A DNA stretch of 64,000 nt from an uncultured Dorea sp. (GTDB lineage Bacteria; Bacillota_A; Clostridia; Lachnospirales; Lachnospiraceae): contig CAJTRO010000005.1 of NCBI GenBank assembly GCA_910579015.1, positions 3,672 to 67,671 of the forward strand. The letters are read 5' to 3'. The translations under genes were made by a program, and so were the position numbers. The notes under the pieces were generated by a model that saw only the letters and a program-made list of their open reading frames with translations, did no database searches and had not been told where the DNA came from. Positions within the stretch are counted from its first letter, which is position 1. Every line of letters begins with the position of its first letter. Shown here in pieces: positions 24,614 through 33,143 of the stretch.

Positions 24614-26200
24614 CTAGAGCATTTCAATCTTACAACTATGCTTTTTCGTCTTGCTGTCATAATTGATTCCTGCAAGCAGTATCGTTCCGCTGTAGCCAAA
24701 CTGCCGGGCAAATTCTGCATAATTCCTGTCCTTCATCTGCATAAGCGCTCCATCTGCACTTTTATCCCATTTTAATTCAATTAGTAATGCCGGCTTTGCA
24801 GAAGTTACGTCAGGTACAAACAACAGGTCCGAATATCCCTTTCCACATGCTAATTCTTCAAACCTTCTATAATGATCCATACAACTTATATACGCCATGA
24901 TAACCACGGAACGAAGCGCTTGTTCATTATTATAATTCCGAGGAGACGTATGTTCCCCATGAACCTCTTCTAAAATATCCGCAACCATATCACCGTCCAT
25001 ACGAAGTGTCGCATCCAGCAGACGGTCTGAACGCTCAATCGCTTTCGCAAGCTCCTGCCTCCGCCCATTTTTCACAGCCCGCAGAAACTCCTCCCGCACT
25101 TCCTCATTCGGAATAAAAACTTCCTCTTTCCCACTGTCATATGCCAGATACCCCAGATGAACAAGCAGTGTAAGCACATCATCTTTACTGTTCAGTGAAG
25201 TCATATCATTCTGGAAGGTTCCGGCATCAATCCTAAACCGCCGTCCCCCGAGCATCTCCACCAGTGCATCCCTCAACCCGTCAAAATTAAGGTCAATATA
25301 TGTTCTCAATGATTCATACGTTTCTGTCTGCGTCCAGTAATTACTGAACTTCTGATTGATCACAGCTTCCATGATGGATTTGGGATTATAGATATGCCTG
25401 CTCCTGTCAAAATAATACCCATCATACCATCTGCGCGCCTCCTCAAAATCCAGCCCGTACTCTGTACATAAAGCCATTACCTCGCCTTCTGTAAAACCAG
25501 CAAACTCTGCTAACGCCCCTGGATCCAGCATCGTAAATTCGCAGAAATCTGTCAGCGCAGACTGCGTGCCGTATTTTTTTACAGGGAGAATCCCCGTCAT
25601 ATAGGCTCCACTGATCATCTGCGCCGTCTGTCCGCTCTTGAACAGACTACGAAGCAGCTGGATATACGCCCGCTGAACCTCCTCATTATTCTTCGCCTCT
25701 CTGAACAATGCATCCCACTCATCAATAATAATAAAAAATTTCTTTCCCGTCTTAACATGAATCTGCAAAAGCGCTTTAGACAACGCCTTTACGCCTTCCC
25801 TGATACAGCCGGGAAACGCATCCCTCAATTCTTCGATCACATCTTTCTGTATATCATTAACCGTCTCACGAATGTCTTCTGCCGTTGAGATAAAAGACGT
25901 AATATCCAGAAACAGCACGTCACACTGATTCAGGTATTCCCGGAACTTTCCGTTTTTGTCATGCGCAATCTTGAGATTCTCGAATAAAACCTGTGAATCC
26001 GCTTCTCTGGAGTAATAGGCGCAAAGCATTCTGACCGAAAATGACTTCCCAAAGCGCCTTGGCCGGCTAAAGCAAGTCAACATCCGGTCACTTTCCAACA
26101 CGCTGTTTGTATAAGCGATCAACTCGGATTTATCTATATACATCCCCCTCTTCAAGACAGCCCGGAAACCATCTGCCGGCGGATTAAGATAGATTCCCAT
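24614..26200 (-). CDS. AAA-ATPase-like / PD-(D/E)XK nuclease domain protein
   Basis: 528 residues with an N-terminal ATPase region using the variant P-loop FSRPRRFGKSFSVRML (~43-58), a Walker B-like FFIIIDEWDALF (~153-164) and a C-terminal PD-(D/E)XK-type core (LLFVPD...ALLIELKWDKS, ~463-483). This domain order defines the abundant AAA-ATPase_like + PDDEXK_9 proteins of gut Clostridia and Bacteroides, whose biological role is not established (defence, mobile or housekeeping roles have been suggested). A second member lies at 47158-48879. It is a single gene flanked by AT-rich DNA. Confidence 0.85.
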   Translation of the reverse strand: MGIYLNPPADGFRAVLKRGMYIDKSELIAYTNSVLESDRMLTCFSRPRRFGKSFSVRMLCAYYSREADSQVLFENLKIAHDKNGKFREYLNQCDVLFLDITSFISTAEDIRETVNDIQKDVIEELRDAFPGCIREGVKALSKALLQIHVKTGKKFFIIIDEWDALFREAKNNEEVQRAYIQLLRSLFKSGQTAQMISGAYMTGILPVKKYGTQSALTDFCEFTMLDPGALAEFAGFTEGEVMALCTEYGLDFEEARRWYDGYYFDRSRHIYNPKSIMEAVINQKFSNYWTQTETYESLRTYIDLNFDGLRDALVEMLGGRRFRIDAGTFQNDMTSLNSKDDVLTLLVHLGYLAYDSGKEEVFIPNEEVREEFLRAVKNGRRQELAKAIERSDRLLDATLRMDGDMVADILEEVHGEHTSPRNYNNEQALRSVVIMAYISCMDHYRRFEELACGKGYSDLLFVPDVTSAKPALLIELKWDKSADGALMQMKDRNYAEFARQFGYSGTILLAGINYDSKTKKHSCKIEML

Positions 26201-26404
26201 ATATTACACACCCCTTTCCCGAAAAAGCCAATACACTTCCTTGATTATACTATACAAAATATATGAAAACAAGCGTTACCAGGCGTACTCCCCTGCTGTT
26301 TCCCATAGAGCATGACAGTATAAAAACATATCCAACATAAAATGCCTGCATCACACCGACAGCCCATCTGTATGGCCGCACGCTGATGCAGGCATTTCTC
26401 CCCA

Positions 26405-27295
26405 TTATGAACTTGTATTTCTGTATTTCGTAGGAGACATTCCCGCCCTCTCCGAAAAGAAACGTGTGAATACCGCATGATCCCTGAACTTAAGCCGGTC
26501 CGCAATCTCATTGATGTTGATACTCGAGGAAACCAGATAATCCTTCGCCATCTCAAACAACATATTCCTTTGCAGAACGATGGGCGAGACGCCAAAATAC
26601 TCCTTGAATTTGTTGGAGATATAGGTCGGGTTCATATGATACTTTTCCCCCAGCTTCTTCAATGTCATATCCGCTCTCGGCTCCCCCGATATATCGTTGA
26701 ATATCTCTATAAAATTCCCCGGAATATCCGGCGCCATCTGCGTCTTCTCAGAATGAAGGAAGCTGTCAAAAAGACTCGCCAGCACCTCCAGCGCCTTCGC
26801 GTTCTTATAGATCATATCCGCTATGGTCTTCTCATTGCGGATCGCTTCCATATATTCAAAAAAACGGTTTTCAAAATCCGCACTGTTCTCCATCCGCACC
26901 CTGTAGGGCAGCTTGAGAAGGCTCAGCACATCCATATTATAAGCCGTCCTGAAATTAAAATGCCACCAGAGGAATACCGCCTCCTCCTTCGACGTTTTGA
27001 TATGATCGTGCATCACATGATGCGGCAGGAAAATGGCATCTCCCTTTTTGCAATAGTATTCCTGCCCCTGCACCCTCAGCAGGGCTTCGCCCCTCTTAAG
27101 GTAAGACATGACGCAGTAAGGCAGTTCCCTGTTCATCTGTATCATCTCCGTCCGGATCTGATAATCGTACTCGACAATTTCGAGATATGCCCTCTGGATC
27201 AATGGCTTTAACCACTCTCCCACCTTTCTCCCTCCCGTCATATAGTCCGGCCGAAAATCATCCCACAGAGCAGGATCAATATACGCAGACAGCAC
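26405..27295 (-). CDS. AraC-family transcriptional regulator
   Basis: Probable activator of the GH2/ABC glycoside locus. N-terminal cupin-type ligand domain (ALLRVQGQEYYCKKGDAIFLPHHVMHDH, ~69-96) and C-terminal double helix-turn-helix (NINEIADRLKFRDHAVFTRFFSERAGMSPTKYR, ~261-293). The frame starts with a GTG at 27295, 2 nt after the stop of the dehydrogenase gene, with a weak ribosome binding site; internal ATG codons (e.g. MTGGRKV) are alternatives. It is last in the locus; the binding-protein promoter has a good -10 but poor -35, as expected for an activator-dependent promoter. Confidence 0.88.
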   Translation of the reverse strand: MLSAYIDPALWDDFRPDYMTGGRKVGEWLKPLIQRAYLEIVEYDYQIRTEMIQMNRELPYCVMSYLKRGEALLRVQGQEYYCKKGDAIFLPHHVMHDHIKTSKEEAVFLWWHFNFRTAYNMDVLSLLKLPYRVRMENSADFENRFFEYMEAIRNEKTIADMIYKNAKALEVLASLFDSFLHSEKTQMAPDIPGNFIEIFNDISGEPRADMTLKKLGEKYHMNPTYISNKFKEYFGVSPIVLQRNMLFEMAKDYLVSSSININEIADRLKFRDHAVFTRFFSERAGMSPTKYRNTSS

Positions 27296-27296
27296 A

Positions 27297-28328
27297 CTAG
27301 AACTTCACGCCCATCTTCACACTTTCTGACGGATGCTCGGCTATGTAGTAATAATAGCTCTGGTCGCAGGTCTCAAACTCCACGACCGGATCCACGATAT
27401 TCTCGCATTGAAACCGGCCGTCGCACAGCATTTTCCAGGCCGTCTCGCAGATCCTGTCAAAGCTCCAGCGCGGATGATCATTATTCGGCTCACTGCACGC
27501 CCTTGAGAAATAGAAATGGCACTGGTTAAAATGTCCTTCTCTCCCCAGATTAATCGGGACACGGCACTCACCAAGCCAGCCGACCATCGCAAAATTACCG
27601 CCATATGCCGCCGCCCGGATCCCCTGCTCCACAGCCTGGTAACTTCCGCTGGTTTCAATCACCACATCCATTCCCATTCCGCCCGTCATGTCTCTGAGGA
27701 TCAGTCCCAGATCCTCCTTCACCGGATCAAAGGCAATATCCGCCCCATTCTCAAGCGCCGCCTTCCTCCTTCTCTCAATCGGATCGCTGACCGCCACAAA
27801 CGAAGCGCCCGCAAGCTTCGCCGCCTGCGCCGCCATCAGCCCGATCGCTCCAAGCCCGGACACCAGCACCCTGTCTCCGACGCGCACATGGCCGTCTCTT
27901 AGCCCCCCAATCGCAAATTGCAGGGGATCGTAGCATACCGCTTCCTTCCAGCTCATACTCTCTGGCATAACCAGAACCTCTGACGCCTTCACGGTGTGCG
28001 TATTCTTAATATTCCCGTACCCGGCAACTCTCTGCCCGATCTGAAGGCTGTCCACGCCCGCGCCCAGCTCCGTGATCTTCCCCACAAACATATTTCCCAG
28101 ACCTGATTTTCCTTCATTTACCAGCTCCTTTTCCCTCTTACGGAAAATATGCGTCTCCTCATCATAATAGCTTGCCGCAAACGGATCCTTTCCGGTTCCG
28201 TGCCACTCCGTCCCGTGCTTTGGAGCCCCAAAATCACAGCTTACCCTGACGTATCCCTCCGGCACCGGGGCGTCTGTGTATTCCTCCAAAACCGGTCTTC
28301 CTTCTCTGCCTAATAATAACTGCTTCAT
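27297..28328 (-). CDS. Atypical MDR-family oxidoreductase
   Basis: Medium-chain dehydrogenase fold with Rossmann motif SGLGAIGLMAAQAAKLAG (~163-180) and GGMGMDVVIETSG (~223). Unlike the other MDR proteins here it lacks the GICGSD-type catalytic zinc cysteine (its N-terminus reads FGAPKHGTEWHG) and has no four-cysteine structural zinc cluster. It therefore may use a different zinc site or none. 343 residues. It sits directly after a Gfo/Idh/MocA oxidoreductase gene and overlaps nothing; the two redox enzymes may act in sequence on the sugar imported by the adjacent ABC transporter (inference). Confidence 0.78.
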   Translation of the reverse strand: MKQLLLGREGRPVLEEYTDAPVPEGYVRVSCDFGAPKHGTEWHGTGKDPFAASYYDEETHIFRKREKELVNEGKSGLGNMFVGKITELGAGVDSLQIGQRVAGYGNIKNTHTVKASEVLVMPESMSWKEAVCYDPLQFAIGGLRDGHVRVGDRVLVSGLGAIGLMAAQAAKLAGASFVAVSDPIERRRKAALENGADIAFDPVKEDLGLILRDMTGGMGMDVVIETSGSYQAVEQGIRAAAYGGNFAMVGWLGECRVPINLGREGHFNQCHFYFSRACSEPNNDHPRWSFDRICETAWKMLCDGRFQCENIVDPVVEFETCDQSYYYYIAEHPSESVKMGVKF

Positions 28329-28448
28329 ATTCGTATCCTCTCTTATTTTTATATTCTTACATTCTCATATCCCGGCTGAGCCTGCTGCCTTCCTATGCAT
28401 CGTAGATATCCTTTGGCCTCACCCGGGCGGTCTGTATATCCTTGCTTT

Positions 28449-29444
28449 TTAGCATACCGCAGTCTTCACACCGTCCATTCTCGCCGAGCTTACCACACTC
28501 TCCACATAACACAGGCTCTTATAACCTTCTACAATGTTACAGGAAGTATCACATCCCTCCTGAATACACCCAAGAAACTCCTCCACCTCATCCACATAAG
28601 GATCATTTTCAGATTCCACTGTCTCATTTTCCACCGGCTCCCTGTCCGTATACGTAAACACCGCATGGTTCTGATCCTTGAAATCTACGGTTACTTTCTC
28701 ATAGACCGCCTTAAAGCTTCCCGCCCAGAGCCCCGGGATCTCACAGTTGTTCGCCGTGATCGACGCCGCCGCTCCGTTAGAAAAGCTGGCGATCGACGCG
28801 CTTACATCCTCGACCGTGTAACCATTTACCCCGTTATGGCACAGATTATTCATGATCCCGGATACATTCTTCGGATCCCCCATCAGACAACGGCACATAT
28901 CATACACATGGATGGCCTGCTCGAAGATCTGCCCCCCGCACAGATCCACATTGATCCACCACGGAGTATGTAAGGAATTACAGGAATAATGTCCATGGAA
29001 CAATACCGGCTTCCCGGTCTGCCCGTCTGCGATCATTTTCTTCAGCTTCTTTACCGGCTCTCCCTGACGCATGTGGAATCCCACCCGCGTGATGATCTGA
29101 TTCTCCTTCGCCGCCCGTACCATCTCTTGTCCTGCTTTCGTGGTGAGGGCAATCGGTTTCTCAATAAATATATGAATCCCTTTTTGGGCCGCCTTCTCAA
29201 ACTGTCCGTTCTGGGCAAAAGGCGGAAGACAGATAAATAATGCCTGAAACTCCTCTTTACTGAGCATCTCATCAAAATCCTCATATACTTTAATGTCCTC
29301 ATCCGGGAACTCCTCCATATACTGCTTCCTGGCCGCCTCACTTTTGTCGCACACGCACACTACCCTGGCGCCTGCTCCTATCAGCCTTCTGGTATGTCCC
29401 TTTCCCATACCGCCTGCTCCTAATATCGCCGCTTTTATGCCCAT
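28449..29444 (-). CDS. Gfo/Idh/MocA-family oxidoreductase
   Basis: NAD(P)-dependent sugar oxidoreductase. N-terminal Rossmann motif AAILGAGGMGKGHTRRL (~5-21), the family's EKPIALT motif (~94-100) whose Lys is catalytic, and HMRQGEP downstream. 331 residues, standard. Co-directional with the ABC permease genes upstream and the MDR oxidoreductase downstream. Such enzymes oxidise or epimerise hexoses, inositols or glycosides (for instance to 3-keto sugars); the substrate is not determined. Confidence 0.9.
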   Translation of the reverse strand: MGIKAAILGAGGMGKGHTRRLIGAGARVVCVCDKSEAARKQYMEEFPDEDIKVYEDFDEMLSKEEFQALFICLPPFAQNGQFEKAAQKGIHIFIEKPIALTTKAGQEMVRAAKENQIITRVGFHMRQGEPVKKLKKMIADGQTGKPVLFHGHYSCNSLHTPWWINVDLCGGQIFEQAIHVYDMCRCLMGDPKNVSGIMNNLCHNGVNGYTVEDVSASIASFSNGAAASITANNCEIPGLWAGSFKAVYEKVTVDFKDQNHAVFTYTDREPVENETVESENDPYVDEVEEFLGCIQEGCDTSCNIVEGYKSLCYVESVVSSARMDGVKTAVC

Positions 29445-29523
29445 CCTTCCAGACCTCCTCTTATTCTTAGCGATTATTTAATCTTATCTGTTACTTATTC
29501 TTATCTCTTGCCTATAAAAGCTG

Positions 29524-30357
29524 TTACCCTTTCACAGCCCCCGCCGTGATACCTTCCACGAAGCTTCTCTGGAAAATACTGTATACGATCAGTATCGGTA
29601 TCGTACAGATCGTAACACCTGCCGCGATCAGAGATGTGTTCATCGTATATTCCCCCTGGAAATACATCAGCCCCAGAGGAAGCGTCCTGAACTTGTCGTC
29701 ATACACCATCAGCATCGGAAGCAGATAGTCATTCCACGACCACATGAACTCGAAGATCAGAAGCGTCGTAAGCGCCGGCTTCGTAAGCGGCAGCATCACA
29801 TACAGCCAGGTCTTAAGCTTCCCCGCTCCGTCAATCGTGGCCGACTCCGCCAGTTCATCCGGAAGCTCCCGGAAAAACGACCGCATCATAAAGCAGGCAA
29901 ACGGCATAGACAGCCCGAAGTACGGCAGGATCATCGCCTGGAGAGAATTGATCATGCCCAGCCGCTGGATATTATAATACAGCGGAATGATCATAGCATT
30001 GATAGGGATCATCATACCCAGAAGCAGGAACTTAAACACCGCATCCCGCCCCTTCCACTTAAGCTTGCCGAAAGCATAGCCGGCCAGAGACGCCAGCAGA
30101 AGAACAACTGCCACACGCGGCACGGCCACCATGATACTGTTCTTCATGTAGATCCCCATACGTCCTGTCGTCCACGCTTCCTTGATGTATTCCAGAGTAA
30201 ATGCCGTCGGAAATGCAAACGGATCATTTACCGATGGATCGAACGGCTTTATCGCCGCAAGCCACATCCAGAAGATCGGAAGAATGGATACGAATACAAA
30301 CAGAATCAAAACCGCATGGATGATCCCGGAACTGATATATTTTTTCATCTTATTCAT
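29524..30357 (-). CDS. Carbohydrate ABC transporter permease (MalG type, CUT1)
   Basis: Inner-membrane permease with about six helices in 277 residues. The EAA motif is ELAESATIDGAGKLKTWLYVMLPL (~184-207), and the C-terminal WNDYLLPMLMV is typical of MalG/AraQ/UgpE. It follows the partner permease by 17 nt. No ATPase gene is present in the locus, so a shared MsmK/UgpC-type ATPase encoded elsewhere is presumed, as is common in Firmicutes. Confidence 0.93.
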   Translation of the reverse strand: MNKMKKYISSGIIHAVLILFVFVSILPIFWMWLAAIKPFDPSVNDPFAFPTAFTLEYIKEAWTTGRMGIYMKNSIMVAVPRVAVVLLLASLAGYAFGKLKWKGRDAVFKFLLLGMMIPINAMIIPLYYNIQRLGMINSLQAMILPYFGLSMPFACFMMRSFFRELPDELAESATIDGAGKLKTWLYVMLPLTKPALTTLLIFEFMWSWNDYLLPMLMVYDDKFRTLPLGLMYFQGEYTMNTSLIAAGVTICTIPILIVYSIFQRSFVEGITAGAVKG

Positions 30358-30374
30358 CCTATTTCCTCCTCGTA

Positions 30375-31280
30375 TCAGGTGTTGTCCTTATCCGTAAGCT
30401 TCATGAAAATCCCTGCACATATGGCAATGATCACCGCCAGTATAACGGCCAGCGAGGAGCCATACCCGTACTCATTCATCCCGAAAGCCGAATTATACAT
30501 ATATGTGGCGATCACCTCCGAAGAATGATACGGCCCGCCCTTAGTCATGACGTAGATCAGATCGAATACCTTGAAGGAACCGATCAGGGAATTGGAAACC
30601 AGCATCACGATCGTTCCCTTAAGCAGAGGAACGATCACATAGAAAAACTTCTGCACCGGATTCGCTCCCTCCAGCCTTGCGACCTCCAGATAAGTCGAAT
30701 CAATCCCCTGTAGTCCGGCCAGGAATACTACCATATTGAATCCATAGCAGGTCCAGCTCCCCGCGATCAGCAGAAACCAGATGACCAGCTTCTCATCCCC
30801 CAGATAATCAATGTCTGCCAGACCGTTAAGCCCCAGCGAGCGGAACATATTCCCCATCACACCGAACTCCGGGTTATAGATCCATCCCCATACGATGCCT
30901 ACCGCCACCAGCGAGACCACATTCGGCATAAAATAAGTAAGCCTGTATATGAATTTCCCCTTTACAAATTTCTGGGTAAGAATGACCGCAAAAATCAGTC
31001 CCAGCATAACCGGAATAAAAATAGTAAACAGAATCCAGATAATATTATTTCCCAGCGCCTTATAAAAAATCGGATCCTTGAATACACGGATATAGTTATC
31101 AAGTCCCACCCATTTCATATAAGGCGCGGCTCCGTTCCACTCATGAAAACTAATCTTAACAGTAGACAAGATCGGCACGACCAGAAACAGGCAGTAAAAA
31201 AATATTGCCGGCAATGCGAACGCAAAGCATCCTGCCCAGTTTTTTATCTTGTTCTTTCCTCCCAATTCGTATCCCCCCAT
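30375..31280 (-). CDS. Carbohydrate ABC transporter permease (MalF type, CUT1)
   Basis: Partner permease, 301 residues and about six helices, with the EAA motif region YLEVARLEGANPVQKFFYVIVPLL (~198-221). N-terminal LPAIFFYCLFLVVPILSTVKISFHEWNG is typical of MalF/UgpA-like subunits. It is between the solute-binding lipoprotein (61 nt upstream) and the MalG-type permease. Confidence 0.93.
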   Translation of the reverse strand: MGGYELGGKNKIKNWAGCFAFALPAIFFYCLFLVVPILSTVKISFHEWNGAAPYMKWVGLDNYIRVFKDPIFYKALGNNIIWILFTIFIPVMLGLIFAVILTQKFVKGKFIYRLTYFMPNVVSLVAVGIVWGWIYNPEFGVMGNMFRSLGLNGLADIDYLGDEKLVIWFLLIAGSWTCYGFNMVVFLAGLQGIDSTYLEVARLEGANPVQKFFYVIVPLLKGTIVMLVSNSLIGSFKVFDLIYVMTKGGPYHSSEVIATYMYNSAFGMNEYGYGSSLAVILAVIIAICAGIFMKLTDKDNT

Positions 31281-31341
31281 CCTCTGTTCTTTATCTCATG
31301 CCCCCTGCGCATCTTACATATTACCAGCCCGTCTGGATCAT

Positions 31342-32685
31342 TTACTCCACAGAATAATTTCCGGCTTCAATCTCTTCTTCAAAAGCTTTCTGTTTCTGCT
31401 CCATACAGGATGCTCCGTCAATCTTGCCCGCAATGAGCTGTTGTATAAAGTTCTTCGTTACGTCATTTACCTTCGGCGGCATGATAACATCAATATTCTC
31501 TCCAAGGTTCTCTGAACTATTGATCTCGTCTACTACATCCTGGAACAGTTCGCTGATCTCATAGGAGCTGTAATCAACATCCTTTACAGACGGGATAAGT
31601 CCTGCCTCATACCAGTATTCCATGTTGTCCATCTGGAAGATATAATCTACGAATTTTACTGCCGCTTCTTCGTATTTGGTCTTGGAATTGACTACGACAG
31701 CTTCTCCAAGCCCGCCCGGAGGACAATTGTCTACATCATCAGATGCAGTCGGCAGATAGAAGAATCCTACATTTTCGCCCATTTTCTCTGCAAACGCACC
31801 TACCTGCCACGTACCTGTAACACGCATCGCCCCGCCGTCCGCGTAAAATGCTTTGTTTGCATCTTCATATGCAAGGCTCAACGGCTTCTCGGAAGTGTAA
31901 CCTGATTCAAATAACTTATAAAGCTCATCCAGCGCGCTTCCAAATCCTTCCGTCGTCCACGGGATCTCTCCGGCAATCGCCTGCTTCACCTTATCCGCTC
32001 CCACAAAACTGTTGAGCCAGATAGACTCATAGTGGAAGCCCGGCCATTGCTCCTTATCGTCCATGATAAGCGGTGTGATCCCTTTGTCCTTAAAGGTCTT
32101 ACATACAGAAAGGAACTCCTCGTAGGTTGTCGGAATCTCAATATTGTTGTCCGCAAATATCTTTTTATTATAGAAGACACCCAGCATTTCCAGCTCATTG
32201 GCAATTCCATAGAATCCGTCGTCATATACGGTCTTCTCTATCGCCCAGTCATGGAATCTGTCATCCCAGTTATATTCTTCCCTGTATTTCGTCAGATCAA
32301 GCGCCAGCCCGGCCTTTGCCAGTACCCCGAGATAACCGGCTCCCGCGTCATAGCTGAATACATCCGGCCCTTCACCGCTGTTGATCGCAGGCTTTATGGT
32401 ATTACGCAGATCATCTACCTTAAAGGCGGTACGCTTCACCTTGATGTCCGGATTCTCCTTCTCAAAATTCTCAATCAGCTTATCAATCATTTCTGCGCCT
32501 GCACCTTCCGTCCTCAGATCCCAGAAATTGAGTTCGATCTGCCCGCCATCGGCCGTATCTGACTTCTCTTCTTTTGCTGTATCCTCTTTCGGTGCATTCC
32601 CGTCACTGCTTGAACCTGGCGTACATGCCGCGAGCAGCATTGATACAATCAACAATCCCGTCAACATCTTCCATTTTCTTTTCAT
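31342..32685 (-). CDS. Extracellular sugar-binding lipoprotein (CUT1)
   Basis: Solute-binding protein family 1 lipoprotein. The signal peptide MKRKWKMLTGLLIVSMLLAAC has lipobox LAAC (Cys21) followed by a Ser/Gly/Asp-rich linker. The mature domain carries NFWDLRTEGAG... and PDVFSYDAGAGYLGVLAKAG typical of oligosaccharide/glycoside-binding proteins. 447 residues. It is the first transporter gene, with a promoter region of good -10 and poor -35. Ligand unknown; the nearby GH2 suggests a beta-linked glycoside or its product. Confidence 0.92.
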   Translation of the reverse strand: MKRKWKMLTGLLIVSMLLAACTPGSSSDGNAPKEDTAKEEKSDTADGGQIELNFWDLRTEGAGAEMIDKLIENFEKENPDIKVKRTAFKVDDLRNTIKPAINSGEGPDVFSYDAGAGYLGVLAKAGLALDLTKYREEYNWDDRFHDWAIEKTVYDDGFYGIANELEMLGVFYNKKIFADNNIEIPTTYEEFLSVCKTFKDKGITPLIMDDKEQWPGFHYESIWLNSFVGADKVKQAIAGEIPWTTEGFGSALDELYKLFESGYTSEKPLSLAYEDANKAFYADGGAMRVTGTWQVGAFAEKMGENVGFFYLPTASDDVDNCPPGGLGEAVVVNSKTKYEEAAVKFVDYIFQMDNMEYWYEAGLIPSVKDVDYSSYEISELFQDVVDEINSSENLGENIDVIMPPKVNDVTKNFIQQLIAGKIDGASCMEQKQKAFEEEIEAGNYSVE

Positions 32686-33051
32686 ACTTACATCCTCCTT
32701 TGTGTAATTTTGTTATTTTATACGGGTATTATACATTTTTATTGGGCAAATGTACTTATCTATCCTTTTCATATTCTTTACATTTCTACAGTTTATACTG
32801 GGATATAAGTTCTATTTTTGCAATTTCGCTCAAAAAAATACCCCTTCCATATCCTGTCTGCTGTAAAATTACCAATATAATTTTCTGATAATTAATTATC
32901 AATCTTTTTATGTAATACCAATTATTTTATACAAGGAGGATAATTTACATAATTTTACAATTTATCTATAAAAATTTCTTTCCAATAACTGTAAAATTGT
33001 AAAGTATGACCTAAAATTTTGCAAATAAAAAAACGGTTCGATCACCGCATC
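32686..33051 (-). promoter_or_regulatory. Intergenic control region of the glycoside importer
   Basis: AT-rich 360-bp stretch without a gene. Near the binding-protein gene a TGTATAAT extended -10 (about 32736-32743) lacks a good -35. Upstream are several TGTAAAATT strings (near 32861 and 32989) and a TTTACAAT/ATTGTAAA inverted pair at ~32953-33003, candidates for AraC-protein sites. Confidence 0.4.
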
Positions 33052-33095
33052 AAAAAAAGCTGTCGGGAATTGACAAAAAATCTCCATTCCTGACA
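33052..33095 (-). terminator. Terminator after GH2 gene
   Basis: TGTCgGGAAT (33061-33070) pairs with ATTCCtGACA (33086-33095); the minus-strand transcript continues with TTTTTTT (33052-33058). Confidence 0.8.
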
Positions 33096-33143
33096 CCTTT
33101 TCTTCTTATCTCATGTGCCGCTTCTTATATGCCCGCCATGCAC

